A stretch of DNA of 64,000 bases, taken from the NCBI GenBank assembly GCA_028688995.1, contig JAQTXB010000008.1, positions 57,050-121,049 of the forward strand, in the 5' to 3' direction. Numbering within the stretch: the stretch's first letter is position 1; each line of letters begins with the position of its first letter. The DNA comes from Aliarcobacter sp. GTDB taxonomy: Bacteria; Campylobacterota; Campylobacteria; Campylobacterales; Arcobacteraceae. Shown here piece by piece: positions 26,523 to 35,541 of this stretch. The position numbers and the translations under genes are program-made. The notes beneath the pieces are model-generated. The model was not told the origin of the DNA, made no database searches, and was given only the letters and a program-made list of their open reading frames with translations.

Positions 26523-27821
26523 TTTTCCTGTTTTTTTAGCTTCATATAAAAATTTATCTGCTCTTAAAATAAAATCTTTTTCACTATCTTCATTTAAAAG
26601 TTGAGCAACACCAAAACTTCCAGTTATTGCTAAAGACTTATCTGTAAAAGAGTGTTCATTTATAGCTGTTTTTATTTTATTTGCAGCTAAAATAGCTCCC
26701 TCTAAATTTGTTTGTGGTAAAAGTATTAAGAACTCTTCTCCACCCCATCTCACAGTTATATCTTGTTCTCTAACGTTATTTAACATAAGTTGAGATATCT
26801 CTTTTAAAACTTCATCTCCAACTTGATGTCCATAAGTATCATTTACTATTTTAAAATCATCAACATCAAAAATAATAATTGATAAATCATTTTCATATCT
26901 TCTTGCTCGTTTTATTTCTTTTTCATAAATCTCATCAAATCTATTTCTATTAAATAAACCTGTTAATTTATCATGACTTGCTTGATACTCTAAAAGATTT
27001 GATTTTTCTTTTAATTTTGTTATATCAGTTAATGAAAAAACATAATAGTCATCTTTATTATCATAATAATCAACATTAATTGCAAAGATTTTTTCTTCTT
27101 CTGAAGCACCTCTTATCTTAACAATTCTATCAATTTCATGTAACTCTTTTATATATTTTATCCATGATTCTTGTTTATTAATTTGTTCTTTTGTGATAAA
27201 TCCAAACTCTTCTTCAAAAAAATCAAAAATATTTTTTTTGGTTGCAATAAATTCATCAAAATTATCTACACCAAAAAAATCAAGGAATTTTTTATTTACA
27301 TTAGTAATTTCTTCTTTATTTGTAACAATAATAATATTATCTTGAGCATCTAAAATAGATTTGATCTTGCTAATTTCTTGCTCAATTTTACTCTCTAGTG
27401 AAAGATTTAGTTCTATTAATTTTCTTTTTAAAATAATTGGTTCCATAGCTTTAACAATACTCTCAATCAACTGATACAAGTCAATTGGTTTCATAGCATA
27501 AGTTGTCACTCCAATTTCAATAGATCTTTTAAGAAAATTAGTATCATTATGTGCACTTGTAATTACAAGAGGAATTTCAGGATTAATTTTTTTGATAGCT
27601 TCACACATAGATAAACCATCCATTTTAGGCATATTTATATCTGAAACAATTAAATCTATATCATCTTTATGTTCTTCAAATATTTTCAAACCCTCAAGTC
27701 CATTTTGTGCAACATAAACATTTTGAAGTAAAGAAGATAATAATTTTGAAGTAAATTCTCTTACATCATTTTCATCTTCAACATATAAAACTGAAATAGT
27801 TTTTAAAATCTCTTTATTCAT
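26505..27821 (-). CDS. response regulator with PAS-like and GGDEF domains, probable diguanylate cyclase
   Basis: About 438 residues from the ATG at 27821. A receiver domain comes first (VLYVEDEND; phospho-acceptor D61 in IVSDINMPKMDG; conserved Lys in YAMKPIDL). A PAS-like region follows at ~170-270, then a GGDEF domain with an intact GGEEF signature (360-364). An RxxD inhibitory site (REQD) lies five residues before the signature, so product feedback by c-di-GMP is expected. The frame is open to 27851, but that start would overlap the upstream gene by 38 nt and has no better ribosome-binding site; the ATGATG at 27824/27821 fits best. Translation is coupled to the upstream EAL gene. Confidence 0.87.
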   Translation of the reverse strand: MNKEILKTISVLYVEDENDVREFTSKLLSSLLQNVYVAQNGLEGLKIFEEHKDDIDLIVSDINMPKMDGLSMCEAIKKINPEIPLVITSAHNDTNFLKRSIEIGVTTYAMKPIDLYQLIESIVKAMEPIILKRKLIELNLSLESKIEQEISKIKSILDAQDNIIIVTNKEEITNVNKKFLDFFGVDNFDEFIATKKNIFDFFEEEFGFITKEQINKQESWIKYIKELHEIDRIVKIRGASEEEKIFAINVDYYDNKDDYYVFSLTDITKLKEKSNLLEYQASHDKLTGLFNRNRFDEIYEKEIKRARRYENDLSIIIFDVDDFKIVNDTYGHQVGDEVLKEISQLMLNNVREQDITVRWGGEEFLILLPQTNLEGAILAANKIKTAINEHSFTDKSLAITGSFGVAQLLNEDSEKDFILRADKFLYEAKKTGKNKVIS

Positions 27822-29808
27822 CATTTTTATCCGCACTTTCATTATATTCAACTATATTTGGGGCTGAAATAGGAGCTGAGAAAAAATAGCCTTGAGAATA
27901 ATCAGCTCCTAAATTTCTAACAATATTAAATATCTCTTCATTTTCAACATATTCAGCAATTGTTTTAAGATTTAAATTTTTTGCAAATTCTATAATAGTT
28001 TTTGTAATTTTATAAGAATTTTCATTTATTGCAATGTTTTTTATTAAAGATGCATCAATTTTTAAATAATCAATATTCATTTTTAAAAGATGCTCGAAAT
28101 TTGAATATCCACTTCCAAAATCATCAATAGCAACTTTGCATCCTAGAGATTTTACTTCATCAACAAAAGAAATTAGAAGATTATAGTTTTTAATGCTTTC
28201 ATCTTCAAGTATTTCAAATACAACTCTATTTTTTACATTATATTTTTGAAGTAACTCTTTTATAAAATCGAGAAAATCAGGATTCTCAATATCTTCATAT
28301 GAAATATTTACAGAAAATTCAAAGGGTAAATGTTCAAATTTCTGAAAGGATTTTTCTAATACAATTTTTGTAAGTTTTGTATACTGATTAGATTTTTTTG
28401 AAATATCAAGGAAAAAATAAGGTGCAACAACTTTTCCTTCTTCATCAATTAATCTTACTAAACACTCGTATTTATCAACTTTTAGAGTTCTATTATTTAC
28501 AAGTGGTTGAAAATATACTTCAATATTATCATTAATAAATGCTGACTTTAATTTTTTTGTCCAAAGCATATTATTTTCATATTCTCTAAACTTATCAAGT
28601 TCATCGTAAAAAACAAGATAATCTTTATGGTCTTTTTTTGCAGATTGTAGAGCAATATCTGCTGTGATTAATTTATTATTTTTATTTGAAAAAGAGATAC
28701 CAGCTGTTATTCTAATATCGATTTCATATAATTCATAAACAAATACTTTTTTATAAACTGACTCAACTATATTTTTAATAAGCTCAATAAAACTATGTTG
28801 GCAATCTTTTGTATTTGTAATACAATAATTATCAGATGGGAATTTATATAGTTTTATATGATTTCCCTCTTGTTTTATTTTTTCTTCAATCAATTTAGCA
28901 ACATCAATTAATATTGCATCTCCAACTTTATGTCCAAAAAAATCATTTACTTCTTTAAATGAATTAATATTTAGTAGACAAACAGCTTCCAAATTTAAAT
29001 TATTTGTATGTAAATCTTCAATTAATTTAGCTCTATTTGGGAATTTTGTTAAATTATCAGTATATAAAAGCTTATACAATTCATGTTTGTGCTCAACTTC
29101 ATGGCTTATATCATGCAAAATGATAATAGAAGTATTGTTATGAGATAAAAGAATCTTTTGTAAAGAAAAATATTTCTTTATATTATTGCTATTGATACAA
29201 ACTTTGATATTTTTATTTTCATTTTTTTCAAATAATTTATCATCAAAGCTAGTAAAACAACCTTCTTCTTCTTGAAAAATATTTGCAATATTTTTATATT
29301 TACTATTAATTTCCTCTAAAGAATGACAATCTAAAAGTTTAAAAAAATGGTCATTTGAAAAAATCACTTTCTCATTATCAACAGAAAAAATAGGATAATC
29401 AATATTATTTATTATTGAATTTGAGAACTCTTCCTCTTTTTTTAAAACAATATTTGTATCAACTAAATTTGTATAATGTTTAATTTTTAAAATTAATTTA
29501 TCTAAATCTAGAGGTTTATATAAAACGTCTTCTTGTTTTATAATTGAATATTTTTCCAAGTGTAAATCAGTATCAACTAAAAAAATTGCATGAATATTCT
29601 TTTCTAAATACTCTTCTAAAGGATTGAAATAACTATGTACGTTAATATCAATTATAAGTAAATCAGCATATTCAATGGCATCATATATATCATCACACTC
29701 AAAAGAGAGAGTAATGTTTATATTTTTCATTGTTTTAGAAGCATATTTTTTGAAATTCTTAAATTGCTCTTGCTCATCTGTTACTATTAGCACGTCATAA
29801 CGCATCAA
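27814..29808 (-). CDS. receiver-PAS-GGDEF-EAL protein, probable c-di-GMP phosphodiesterase
   Basis: A 664-residue protein. Residues 1-115 are receiver-like (DVLIVTDEQEQ, LLIIDINVHS, YKPLDL). Residues 130-235 are PAS-like. The GGDEF domain (~250-400) is degenerate, with FPSDNYC at 323-329 in place of the signature. The EAL domain (~420-655) has the full catalytic set: E448-x-L-x-R, N501, E532, D562-D563 (AIDDFG), K583 (YLKID), E619 and Q639 (QGYFF). It should therefore hydrolyse c-di-GMP and not make it. Its last 8 nt overlap the start of the diguanylate cyclase gene, pairing opposite activities in one transcript. Confidence 0.87.
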   Translation of the reverse strand: MMRYDVLIVTDEQEQFKNFKKYASKTMKNINITLSFECDDIYDAIEYADLLIIDINVHSYFNPLEEYLEKNIHAIFLVDTDLHLEKYSIIKQEDVLYKPLDLDKLILKIKHYTNLVDTNIVLKKEEEFSNSIINNIDYPIFSVDNEKVIFSNDHFFKLLDCHSLEEINSKYKNIANIFQEEEGCFTSFDDKLFEKNENKNIKVCINSNNIKKYFSLQKILLSHNNTSIIILHDISHEVEHKHELYKLLYTDNLTKFPNRAKLIEDLHTNNLNLEAVCLLNINSFKEVNDFFGHKVGDAILIDVAKLIEEKIKQEGNHIKLYKFPSDNYCITNTKDCQHSFIELIKNIVESVYKKVFVYELYEIDIRITAGISFSNKNNKLITADIALQSAKKDHKDYLVFYDELDKFREYENNMLWTKKLKSAFINDNIEVYFQPLVNNRTLKVDKYECLVRLIDEEGKVVAPYFFLDISKKSNQYTKLTKIVLEKSFQKFEHLPFEFSVNISYEDIENPDFLDFIKELLQKYNVKNRVVFEILEDESIKNYNLLISFVDEVKSLGCKVAIDDFGSGYSNFEHLLKMNIDYLKIDASLIKNIAINENSYKITKTIIEFAKNLNLKTIAEYVENEEIFNIVRNLGADYSQGYFFSAPISAPNIVEYNESADKNDE

Positions 29809-29904
29809 TTACCTTAGTTTATATTTTAGTTATCTTAAGTTTTCCATAAAATTACTTTAAAATTACTTTATCAAATAAATATTGATAATAAAGCAATAAA
29901 AAAA

Positions 29905-30630
29905 TTATTTTCCGAAGATTTTGATTGCATTATCTAAATCTGCTTGTGTATCAATTCCAAAAGATTTAGAAGTAACTTTTACCATTGCAATTTTATGACC
30001 ATTATCAATAGCTCTTAATTGTTCAAGTTTTTCTATATTTTCTAATTTTGAAGAGTTTAATTTACAAAAATCATTTAATGATTTTTTAGTAAATCCATAA
30101 ATTCCCAAATGTCCACTATAATTTGTCACTTCATGGTGATCTCTGTGGTATGGCACTTTTGCCCGTGAGAAATAAATAGCATTTGAATGTTCATCTAAAA
30201 CAACTTTTACATGATTTGGGTCATCTGCTAACTCTGAACTTATCTCTTTGTAACATGAAGTAATCATAATATCTTCATCATTTTCTTTTATTTGTTTTAC
30301 TCTATTTATTACAGCTTCTACAACTTCAACTTCGATAAAAGGTTCGTCACCTTGAACATTTACAATAATTTCATCTTCACTTAAATTTAAAATATTTACT
30401 GCTTCATTAATTCTATCTGTTCCACTATTATGTGAACTAGAAGTAAGCACTGCATCAAAACCATATTTTGAAGCTAAATCTATAACCTCTTGTGAATCTG
30501 TAGCAATTACAACTTTATCTAAACTACTTACTTGTTTAGCAGTTCTAATTACCATTGGTAATCCTAAAATATCAACCATTATTTTATTTGCAAATCTACT
30601 TGAATTTAACCTTGCAGGTATAATTATCAT
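29905..30630 (-). CDS. kdsB: CMP-Kdo synthetase
   Basis: A 241-residue cytidylyltransferase that activates 3-deoxy-manno-octulosonate with CTP for the LPS core. The motifs are IIPARLNSSRF at the N terminus, the CTP-binding VIATDSQEV, NVQGDEPFIE and YSGHLGIYGFTK. Length is normal for KdsB. AAGGAACATAA precedes the ATG. It is divergent from polA. Together with lptB, lpxK and lgt, it shows a Gram-negative outer-membrane biosynthesis set scattered through the window. Confidence 0.95.
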   Translation of the reverse strand: MIIIPARLNSSRFANKIMVDILGLPMVIRTAKQVSSLDKVVIATDSQEVIDLASKYGFDAVLTSSSHNSGTDRINEAVNILNLSEDEIIVNVQGDEPFIEVEVVEAVINRVKQIKENDEDIMITSCYKEISSELADDPNHVKVVLDEHSNAIYFSRAKVPYHRDHHEVTNYSGHLGIYGFTKKSLNDFCKLNSSKLENIEKLEQLRAIDNGHKIAMVKVTSKSFGIDTQADLDNAIKIFGK

Positions 30631-30726
30631 TTATGTTCCTTTTATCACTTTATAATTGTAAAACCTTATTTTTAGTGACATTATTATAATATAAAATCTT
30701 TAAACAAGCATATGAAAGAGAAAATT

Positions 30727-33411
30727 ATGAAAAAAACAATTACAGTAATTGATACATTTGGATTTTTATTTAGAAGTTATTTTGCCCTTCCTCCATTAAA
30801 ATCAAAAGATGGTTTTCCAACAGGTTTATTAACAGGTTTTATAAATTTTATAGCAAATATTGGAAAAGATTTTCAAACAGATTATATAGTTTTTGCACTT
30901 GATGCAAAAGGAAATACTTTTAGAAATGATCTTTATGATGGATATAAAGCACACAGACCTGATGTTCCTGAAGATTTATTAAAACAACTTCCAATAGCAA
31001 TCTCTTGGATTGATTTAATGGGATTTAAAACAGCAATTAGAACAGGTTTTGAAGCCGATGATATTGTGGCTTCAATTGCTCATGATGCAAAATTAAAAGG
31101 TTTGGAAGTTCGAATTGTATCTCACGATAAAGATTTATATCAATTAATTGAAGATGATACTATTTATCTATTTGACCCAACTAAAAGAGTTGTAATAAAT
31201 GAAGCAAAATGTATAGAAAAATATGGAGTTCATCCCTCACAATTTACAGATTATCAATCACTTTTAGGTGATAGTGCTGATAATATTCCAGGAGTAAAAG
31301 GAATTGGAGCAAAAACAGCAGAAGCTTTAATTCAACAATTTGGAAGTTTGGAAAATATTTATGCAAATCTTGAAAATATTGAGAAAAAAAGATGGAAAAC
31401 TCTTTTAGAAGAGAGTAGGGAAATGGCATTTATTTCAAAACAACTTGTAACATTATCAAGAGATTGCCACATAATCGATGATTTAGATACTTTTTCACTA
31501 CCAATTGAAAATCCAATTTTAAAAATCAGTGATATTTTACACCAATATGATATGGCAAAAATACTTGATAGAATAAATAAAAATGGGATGAGTTTTAAAA
31601 CGGAAATTCCAGTAGAAAAAGAAAAAAATGATGATATTGAGTATGTTTTATTAAATGATGAAAATAAACTTTCGTTAGCTATAAATACAATTCCAAGAGA
31701 TGCAATTGTTGCATTTGACACAGAAACGACAGATGTTGATACTCAAAAAGCTCAAATAGTTGGTTTCTCTTTTGCTTATGAAAAAAATAAAGCTTATTAT
31801 GTTCCTATTTCTCATTTTTATTTAGGAGCTCCAGAACAAATATCAAAAGATGCTGCATTTCAGGCAATTACTCAGTTAAATAGACATAAATTAGTATTGC
31901 AAAATTTTAAATATGATTATGCTGTAGTAAAACATAATTTTGGAATAGAATTGAAACTTTATGCAGATACAATGATTTTATCTTGGCTTTTAGATACAAA
32001 TGAAAAAGTAGGGCTTGATTATCAAGTTGATAAATATTTCAACCATAAAATGATTTCATTTAAAGATGTTGTAAAAAAAGGTGAAAATTTTTCAAATGTA
32101 GATGTCTATAAAGCTTGTGAATATGCAGCAGAAGATGCATTAATGACTCTTAAACTATTTAATAAACAATTAGAAGTTTTCAAAGAAAAAGAGAGTGAAG
32201 ATTTATTAAAACTCGCCTTTGACTTAGAGTTTGAATTTATTTATGTTTTAGCTGATATGGAAAATAATGGAATTAAAGTTGATGTTAATTTATTACAAGA
32301 ATTAAAAAATACTAACAATAAATATATTCAAGAGCTTACATCAAATATATATGAAGTGGCGGGTGTAGAGTTTAATATTAATTCTCCAAAACAATTAGGA
32401 GTTGTTTTATTTGAGACATTAGGACTTGCAACATCTAAAAAAACAAAAACAGGTTATAGTACAGATGAAGCTGTTTTAAGTGGCTTAGTAAATGAACATG
32501 ATGTAATTCCTCTTTTATTAAACTATAGGGAAGCCTATAAACTTCAATCAACTTATATTGAACCATTATTAGAACTTGGATTAAAAAATCCGGATAATAG
32601 AATTCATACTTCTTTTTTACATACAGGAACTGCAACAGGGAGATTAAGTTCAAAAAACCCTAACTTACAAAATATTCCAGTTAGAGCAGGAAGTGGTTCA
32701 AAAATTAGAGAAGCCTTTATTCCTAAAGATGGATATAAGCTTGTGGGAATTGACTACTCACAAATAGAATTAAGATTATTGGCACATTACAGTGAAGATG
32801 AAGCTTTAGTTGATGCATTTAAAAATGATTTGGATATTCACTACCAAACAGCTGTTAAAATTTTTGGAGAAGCTCAGGCAAAAGAGAAAAGAAATATTGC
32901 AAAATCTATAAACTTTGGATTATTATATGGAATGGGAAGCAAAAAACTAGGTGATACTTTAGGAATCCCTTCAAAAGAAGCAAAACTTTATATAGATTCA
33001 TATTTTGAAGCTTTTAAAAGTGTAAAAGATTATCTAAAATCAATAGAAGATTTTGCCCAAAGAAATTGCTACATTAAAACATTATTAAACAGAAAACGAT
33101 TATTCGATTTTGACTCTGCAAATGCAATGATTAAAGCTGCATACTTAAGAGAAGCTGTTAATACACTATTTCAAGGAAGTGCAGCAGATTTAATAAAATT
33201 ATCTATGGTTAAAATTTATGAAAAATATAAAAATAATAATAATATGAGGATGTTATTGCAAATCCATGATGAACTTATTTTCGAAGTTAAAGAAGATCTT
33301 ATAGATGAAATAACTGGCGATTTAAAAGCTATTATGGAAAATGTGTATAAATTAAACATACCTTTAAAAGTATCGGTTTCAATAGGAAATTCTTGGCAAG
33401 AATTGAAGTAA
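30727..33411 (+). CDS. polA: DNA polymerase I
   Basis: About 894 residues from the ATG at 30727; an in-frame ATG at 30712 would add five residues but lacks a ribosome-binding site. The 5'-3' flap nuclease is residues ~1-290 (VSHDKDLYQLI, GDSADNIPGVKGIGAKTA). The 3'-5' proofreading domain is intact, with VAFDTETTD (Exo I), NFKYDYAVVK (Exo II) and YAAEDALMTL (Exo III). The polymerase has motif A GIDYSQIELRLLAHYS, motif B KSINFGLLYGMG and motif C LLQIHDELIFEV. It replaces Okazaki primers and fills repair gaps. It is divergent from kdsB, and a TATAAT-like box lies about 25 nt upstream. Confidence 0.97.
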   Translation: MKKTITVIDTFGFLFRSYFALPPLKSKDGFPTGLLTGFINFIANIGKDFQTDYIVFALDAKGNTFRNDLYDGYKAHRPDVPEDLLKQLPIAISWIDLMGFKTAIRTGFEADDIVASIAHDAKLKGLEVRIVSHDKDLYQLIEDDTIYLFDPTKRVVINEAKCIEKYGVHPSQFTDYQSLLGDSADNIPGVKGIGAKTAEALIQQFGSLENIYANLENIEKKRWKTLLEESREMAFISKQLVTLSRDCHIIDDLDTFSLPIENPILKISDILHQYDMAKILDRINKNGMSFKTEIPVEKEKNDDIEYVLLNDENKLSLAINTIPRDAIVAFDTETTDVDTQKAQIVGFSFAYEKNKAYYVPISHFYLGAPEQISKDAAFQAITQLNRHKLVLQNFKYDYAVVKHNFGIELKLYADTMILSWLLDTNEKVGLDYQVDKYFNHKMISFKDVVKKGENFSNVDVYKACEYAAEDALMTLKLFNKQLEVFKEKESEDLLKLAFDLEFEFIYVLADMENNGIKVDVNLLQELKNTNNKYIQELTSNIYEVAGVEFNINSPKQLGVVLFETLGLATSKKTKTGYSTDEAVLSGLVNEHDVIPLLLNYREAYKLQSTYIEPLLELGLKNPDNRIHTSFLHTGTATGRLSSKNPNLQNIPVRAGSGSKIREAFIPKDGYKLVGIDYSQIELRLLAHYSEDEALVDAFKNDLDIHYQTAVKIFGEAQAKEKRNIAKSINFGLLYGMGSKKLGDTLGIPSKEAKLYIDSYFEAFKSVKDYLKSIEDFAQRNCYIKTLLNRKRLFDFDSANAMIKAAYLREAVNTLFQGSAADLIKLSMVKIYEKYKNNNNMRMLLQIHDELIFEVKEDLIDEITGDLKAIMENVYKLNIPLKVSVSIGNSWQELK

Positions 33412-33516
33412 ACTTAAATTTTGCAAAATATTTTCTGATTTATTAATAATATTTTGACAAATTAATAAATTTTAGTTATTATTATGTTTTAAACCAATAT
33501 TATAAAGAGAATTATT

Positions 33517-34221
33517 ATGTTAAAAACAGTAAAAAATATTAGAAAATTATATAATGCAAAACTACTTTTTATAAGTAGTGATGAAAAAATCAATGAAGCA
33601 ATTGGAAATGAATTTGATGATTATTTTAAAGAATTAAAAATTGCTTCAAATTTAAAAGATGCTTTATCTCTAGCTTGTTCAAATAATTATGATATGGCTA
33701 TTATTGATACAGATATTATTGGAGTTTCATTTTCTGAATTATGTTCTGAATTATCAACATTAGCTCCAAGTTTACCAAAAATTGTTATTTCAGAGTCAGA
33801 TAGCAATGAAAATATTGTTACAGCAATCAATTCTGGTGCATATACATTTTTATCAAAACCATTAAGAGCAAAAGATTTAAAACTAGCTGTTATTATGTGT
33901 TTAAATCAAACAAAAAGAGGTGATAAAATCGAGTTTGAAAATGGAATCTATTTTGATGAATATAGAGATCAATTTTTCAAATCGGGAGGAGTATTAATTG
34001 ATTTTACTAGATTAGAAAAATCTTTTCTAAAATTATTAATTGCTAAGCGAAATGAAATAACAGATTATGATATAATCAGAGACGTAGTTTGGAAAGGTAA
34101 AGATATGTCTATTTATACTATGAGAAATATAGTTAATAAAATAAGACAAAAAACATATTATGAAATTATCAAAAACCACTCTAACAAGGGCTATACAATA
34201 GATATTCTTAAGTCAAATTAA
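33517..34221 (+). CDS. OmpR-like response regulator, orphan
   Basis: A 234-residue protein. The receiver domain (1-125) has a probable phospho-acceptor D64 (YDMAIIDTDI) and the conserved Lys114 (FLSKPLRAKD). The acidic pair after strand 1 is weakened (LLFISSDEK), so phosphorylation may be atypical. The C-terminal ~100 residues form a winged helix (FTRLEKSFLKLLIAKR, MRNIVNKIRQK, NHSNKGYTI). No histidine kinase is adjacent. The PAS kinase at 8391 is a possible but unsupported partner. The next small gene starts 39 nt downstream. Confidence 0.85.
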   Translation: MLKTVKNIRKLYNAKLLFISSDEKINEAIGNEFDDYFKELKIASNLKDALSLACSNNYDMAIIDTDIIGVSFSELCSELSTLAPSLPKIVISESDSNENIVTAINSGAYTFLSKPLRAKDLKLAVIMCLNQTKRGDKIEFENGIYFDEYRDQFFKSGGVLIDFTRLEKSFLKLLIAKRNEITDYDIIRDVVWKGKDMSIYTMRNIVNKIRQKTYYEIIKNHSNKGYTIDILKSN

Positions 34222-34260
34222 GGATGTCTATTTGCAAAATCTTAATAAAAAAGTTATAAT

Positions 34261-34455
34261 ATGGAAGAACTACTTATTTCTAAAGAAGAATTAATCCAAC
34301 TGTTTGAAAGCCAAGTAATAGTTGATACTGGACGAGGTTGGTTAATGGAAGGTAAAGTTGTTGATATCATAGCTTTACATGATATAGAACCAAAATTTCT
34401 TCAAGATGTTACTAATGCAAAGTTCTACAAACTAATAATCAAAGGTAATAAATAA
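34261..34455 (+). CDS. hypothetical 64-residue protein
   Basis: Not recognised. A small acidic-to-neutral soluble protein with no Cys and no membrane segment, beginning MEELLISKEELIQLFESQ. The stop overlaps the next start by one base (TAATG), so it is translated with the zinc-ribbon-like protein. A TATAAT hexamer lies immediately before the ATG, too close to be its promoter. Expression probably reads through from the response-regulator gene, or else the start is misjudged. Confidence 0.6.
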   Translation: MEELLISKEELIQLFESQVIVDTGRGWLMEGKVVDIIALHDIEPKFLQDVTNAKFYKLIIKGNK

Positions 34456-34727
34456 TGTCGCATTGCCCTTTCTGCAAAAAAAAGATTGCTATGAGTAAGG
34501 CTTTTTGCTCAAGAAGCTGTAAAGAGAATTATTTTCAATTAATAGCTATACAAGTACCAAAACCTTTTTTAAAAAGGATTTTTGTATTTTGTACTCCTGA
34601 ACAAAGAGATGCTGAAATAGAAAATTTTGCAGGTAGACACGGTTGGAGATTAGACTTATTAAGAAACAAAATTGCAGAACTAGCAGTTGATGCTGGTTAT
34701 ACTAAAGAACTTAAAATAAATAGTTAA
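34455..34727 (+). CDS. small cysteine-rich, probable zinc-binding protein
   Basis: Not recognised by name. A 90-residue protein with an N-terminal Cys cluster, CPFCKKKIAMSKAFCSRSC (residues 4-22; CxxC plus CxxxC), that resembles a zinc ribbon of the treble-clef or YacG type. The C-terminal part is helical (FAGRHGWRLDLLRNKIAEL). It overlaps the previous 64-residue gene by one base. A symmetric hairpin follows and separates it from the convergent lgt gene. Confidence 0.65.
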   Translation: MSHCPFCKKKIAMSKAFCSRSCKENYFQLIAIQVPKPFLKRIFVFCTPEQRDAEIENFAGRHGWRLDLLRNKIAELAVDAGYTKELKINS

Positions 34728-34740
34728 ATTTTAACTATTT
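34718..34740. terminator. bidirectional terminator between the zinc-ribbon-like gene and lgt
   Basis: A perfect 11-bp inverted repeat AAATAGTTAAA (34718-34728) with its complement at 34730-34740. T-rich sequence follows on the plus side. It includes the stop codon of the plus-strand gene and the last codons of lgt. Confidence 0.6.
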
Positions 34741-35541
34741 ATTTTTTATTTTTATATATAAAATCCCACAAAGTACTAATATAATAAAAGATTGTAAAAT
34801 CCCCATTGTAAGCCAAGTACTATAAATAAATCCTAATTGACTATCTGGTTGTCTGAAAAATTCTGCAATAATTCTAGCTGTTGAATATAATATTCCATAA
34901 GTTAAAGCTAATTGACCATCAAAGGTTTTTCTTTTTCTAATGTAAACTAATATTACAAAAACCAATAAACCTTCAAGAATTGCTTCATAAATTTGTGATG
35001 GATGTCTTAATACTTGTCCAACGTAAATTCCCCAAGGAACATCAGTTATTCGACCTACAAGTTCTTGATTAAAGAAATTTCCTAATCGTCCAAATACATA
35101 AGCTGCTGAAACACCAAGAACAGCAATATCAGTTATAAACCAAAAAGAGATTTTATTTTTTCTACAAAATAGATATGAAGCAAATATAAATCCAAAAAAA
35201 GCACCATGATAACTCATACCTGAAATTCCTGCATAAATACCATCTATATAAGGATTAAATATTTGCCATGGATGAGTTAAATAGTACATTGTATGTGTGT
35301 CATAAAATAATACATATCCTAATCTTGCACCTAAAATTACCCCAATTTCTGCCCACCAAATATATGAGTCAAATAACTCATTTGAAATAGGTAATTTATC
35401 ATGTTTTATAAACCATTTAGCAATAAAGATTGCACTAATTAGAGCAAGTGCATACATAAGTCCATACCAATGAACAGCAATTGGCCCTAAATTAAAAGCA
35501 ATTGGATTAAAGTGAGAATATATATTTTGCCAATATTCCAT
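34735..35541 (-). CDS. lgt: prolipoprotein diacylglyceryl transferase
   Basis: A 268-residue inner-membrane enzyme with about seven hydrophobic segments. It attaches diacylglycerol to the lipobox cysteine of prolipoproteins. The Lgt signature is GRLGNFFNQELVGRITDVPWG, with the phosphatidylglycerol-binding arginine and the catalytic-region histidine near GMSYHGAFFG. The C-terminal RIIAEFFRQPD is conserved. Its start overlaps the stop of the upstream Fe-S protein gene, so the two are co-translated. A predicted substrate lipoprotein is encoded close by at 36937. Confidence 0.95.
   Translation of the reverse strand: MEYWQNIYSHFNPIAFNLGPIAVHWYGLMYALALISAIFIAKWFIKHDKLPISNELFDSYIWWAEIGVILGARLGYVLFYDTHTMYYLTHPWQIFNPYIDGIYAGISGMSYHGAFFGFIFASYLFCRKNKISFWFITDIAVLGVSAAYVFGRLGNFFNQELVGRITDVPWGIYVGQVLRHPSQIYEAILEGLLVFVILVYIRKRKTFDGQLALTYGILYSTARIIAEFFRQPDSQLGFIYSTWLTMGILQSFIILVLCGILYIKIKNK

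Noticed and set aside
34255-34260. TATAAT immediately before the ATG at 34261 as its promoter
   Set aside because: It touches the start codon, so transcription would begin inside the gene; it is probably chance in AT-rich DNA or the start is different.
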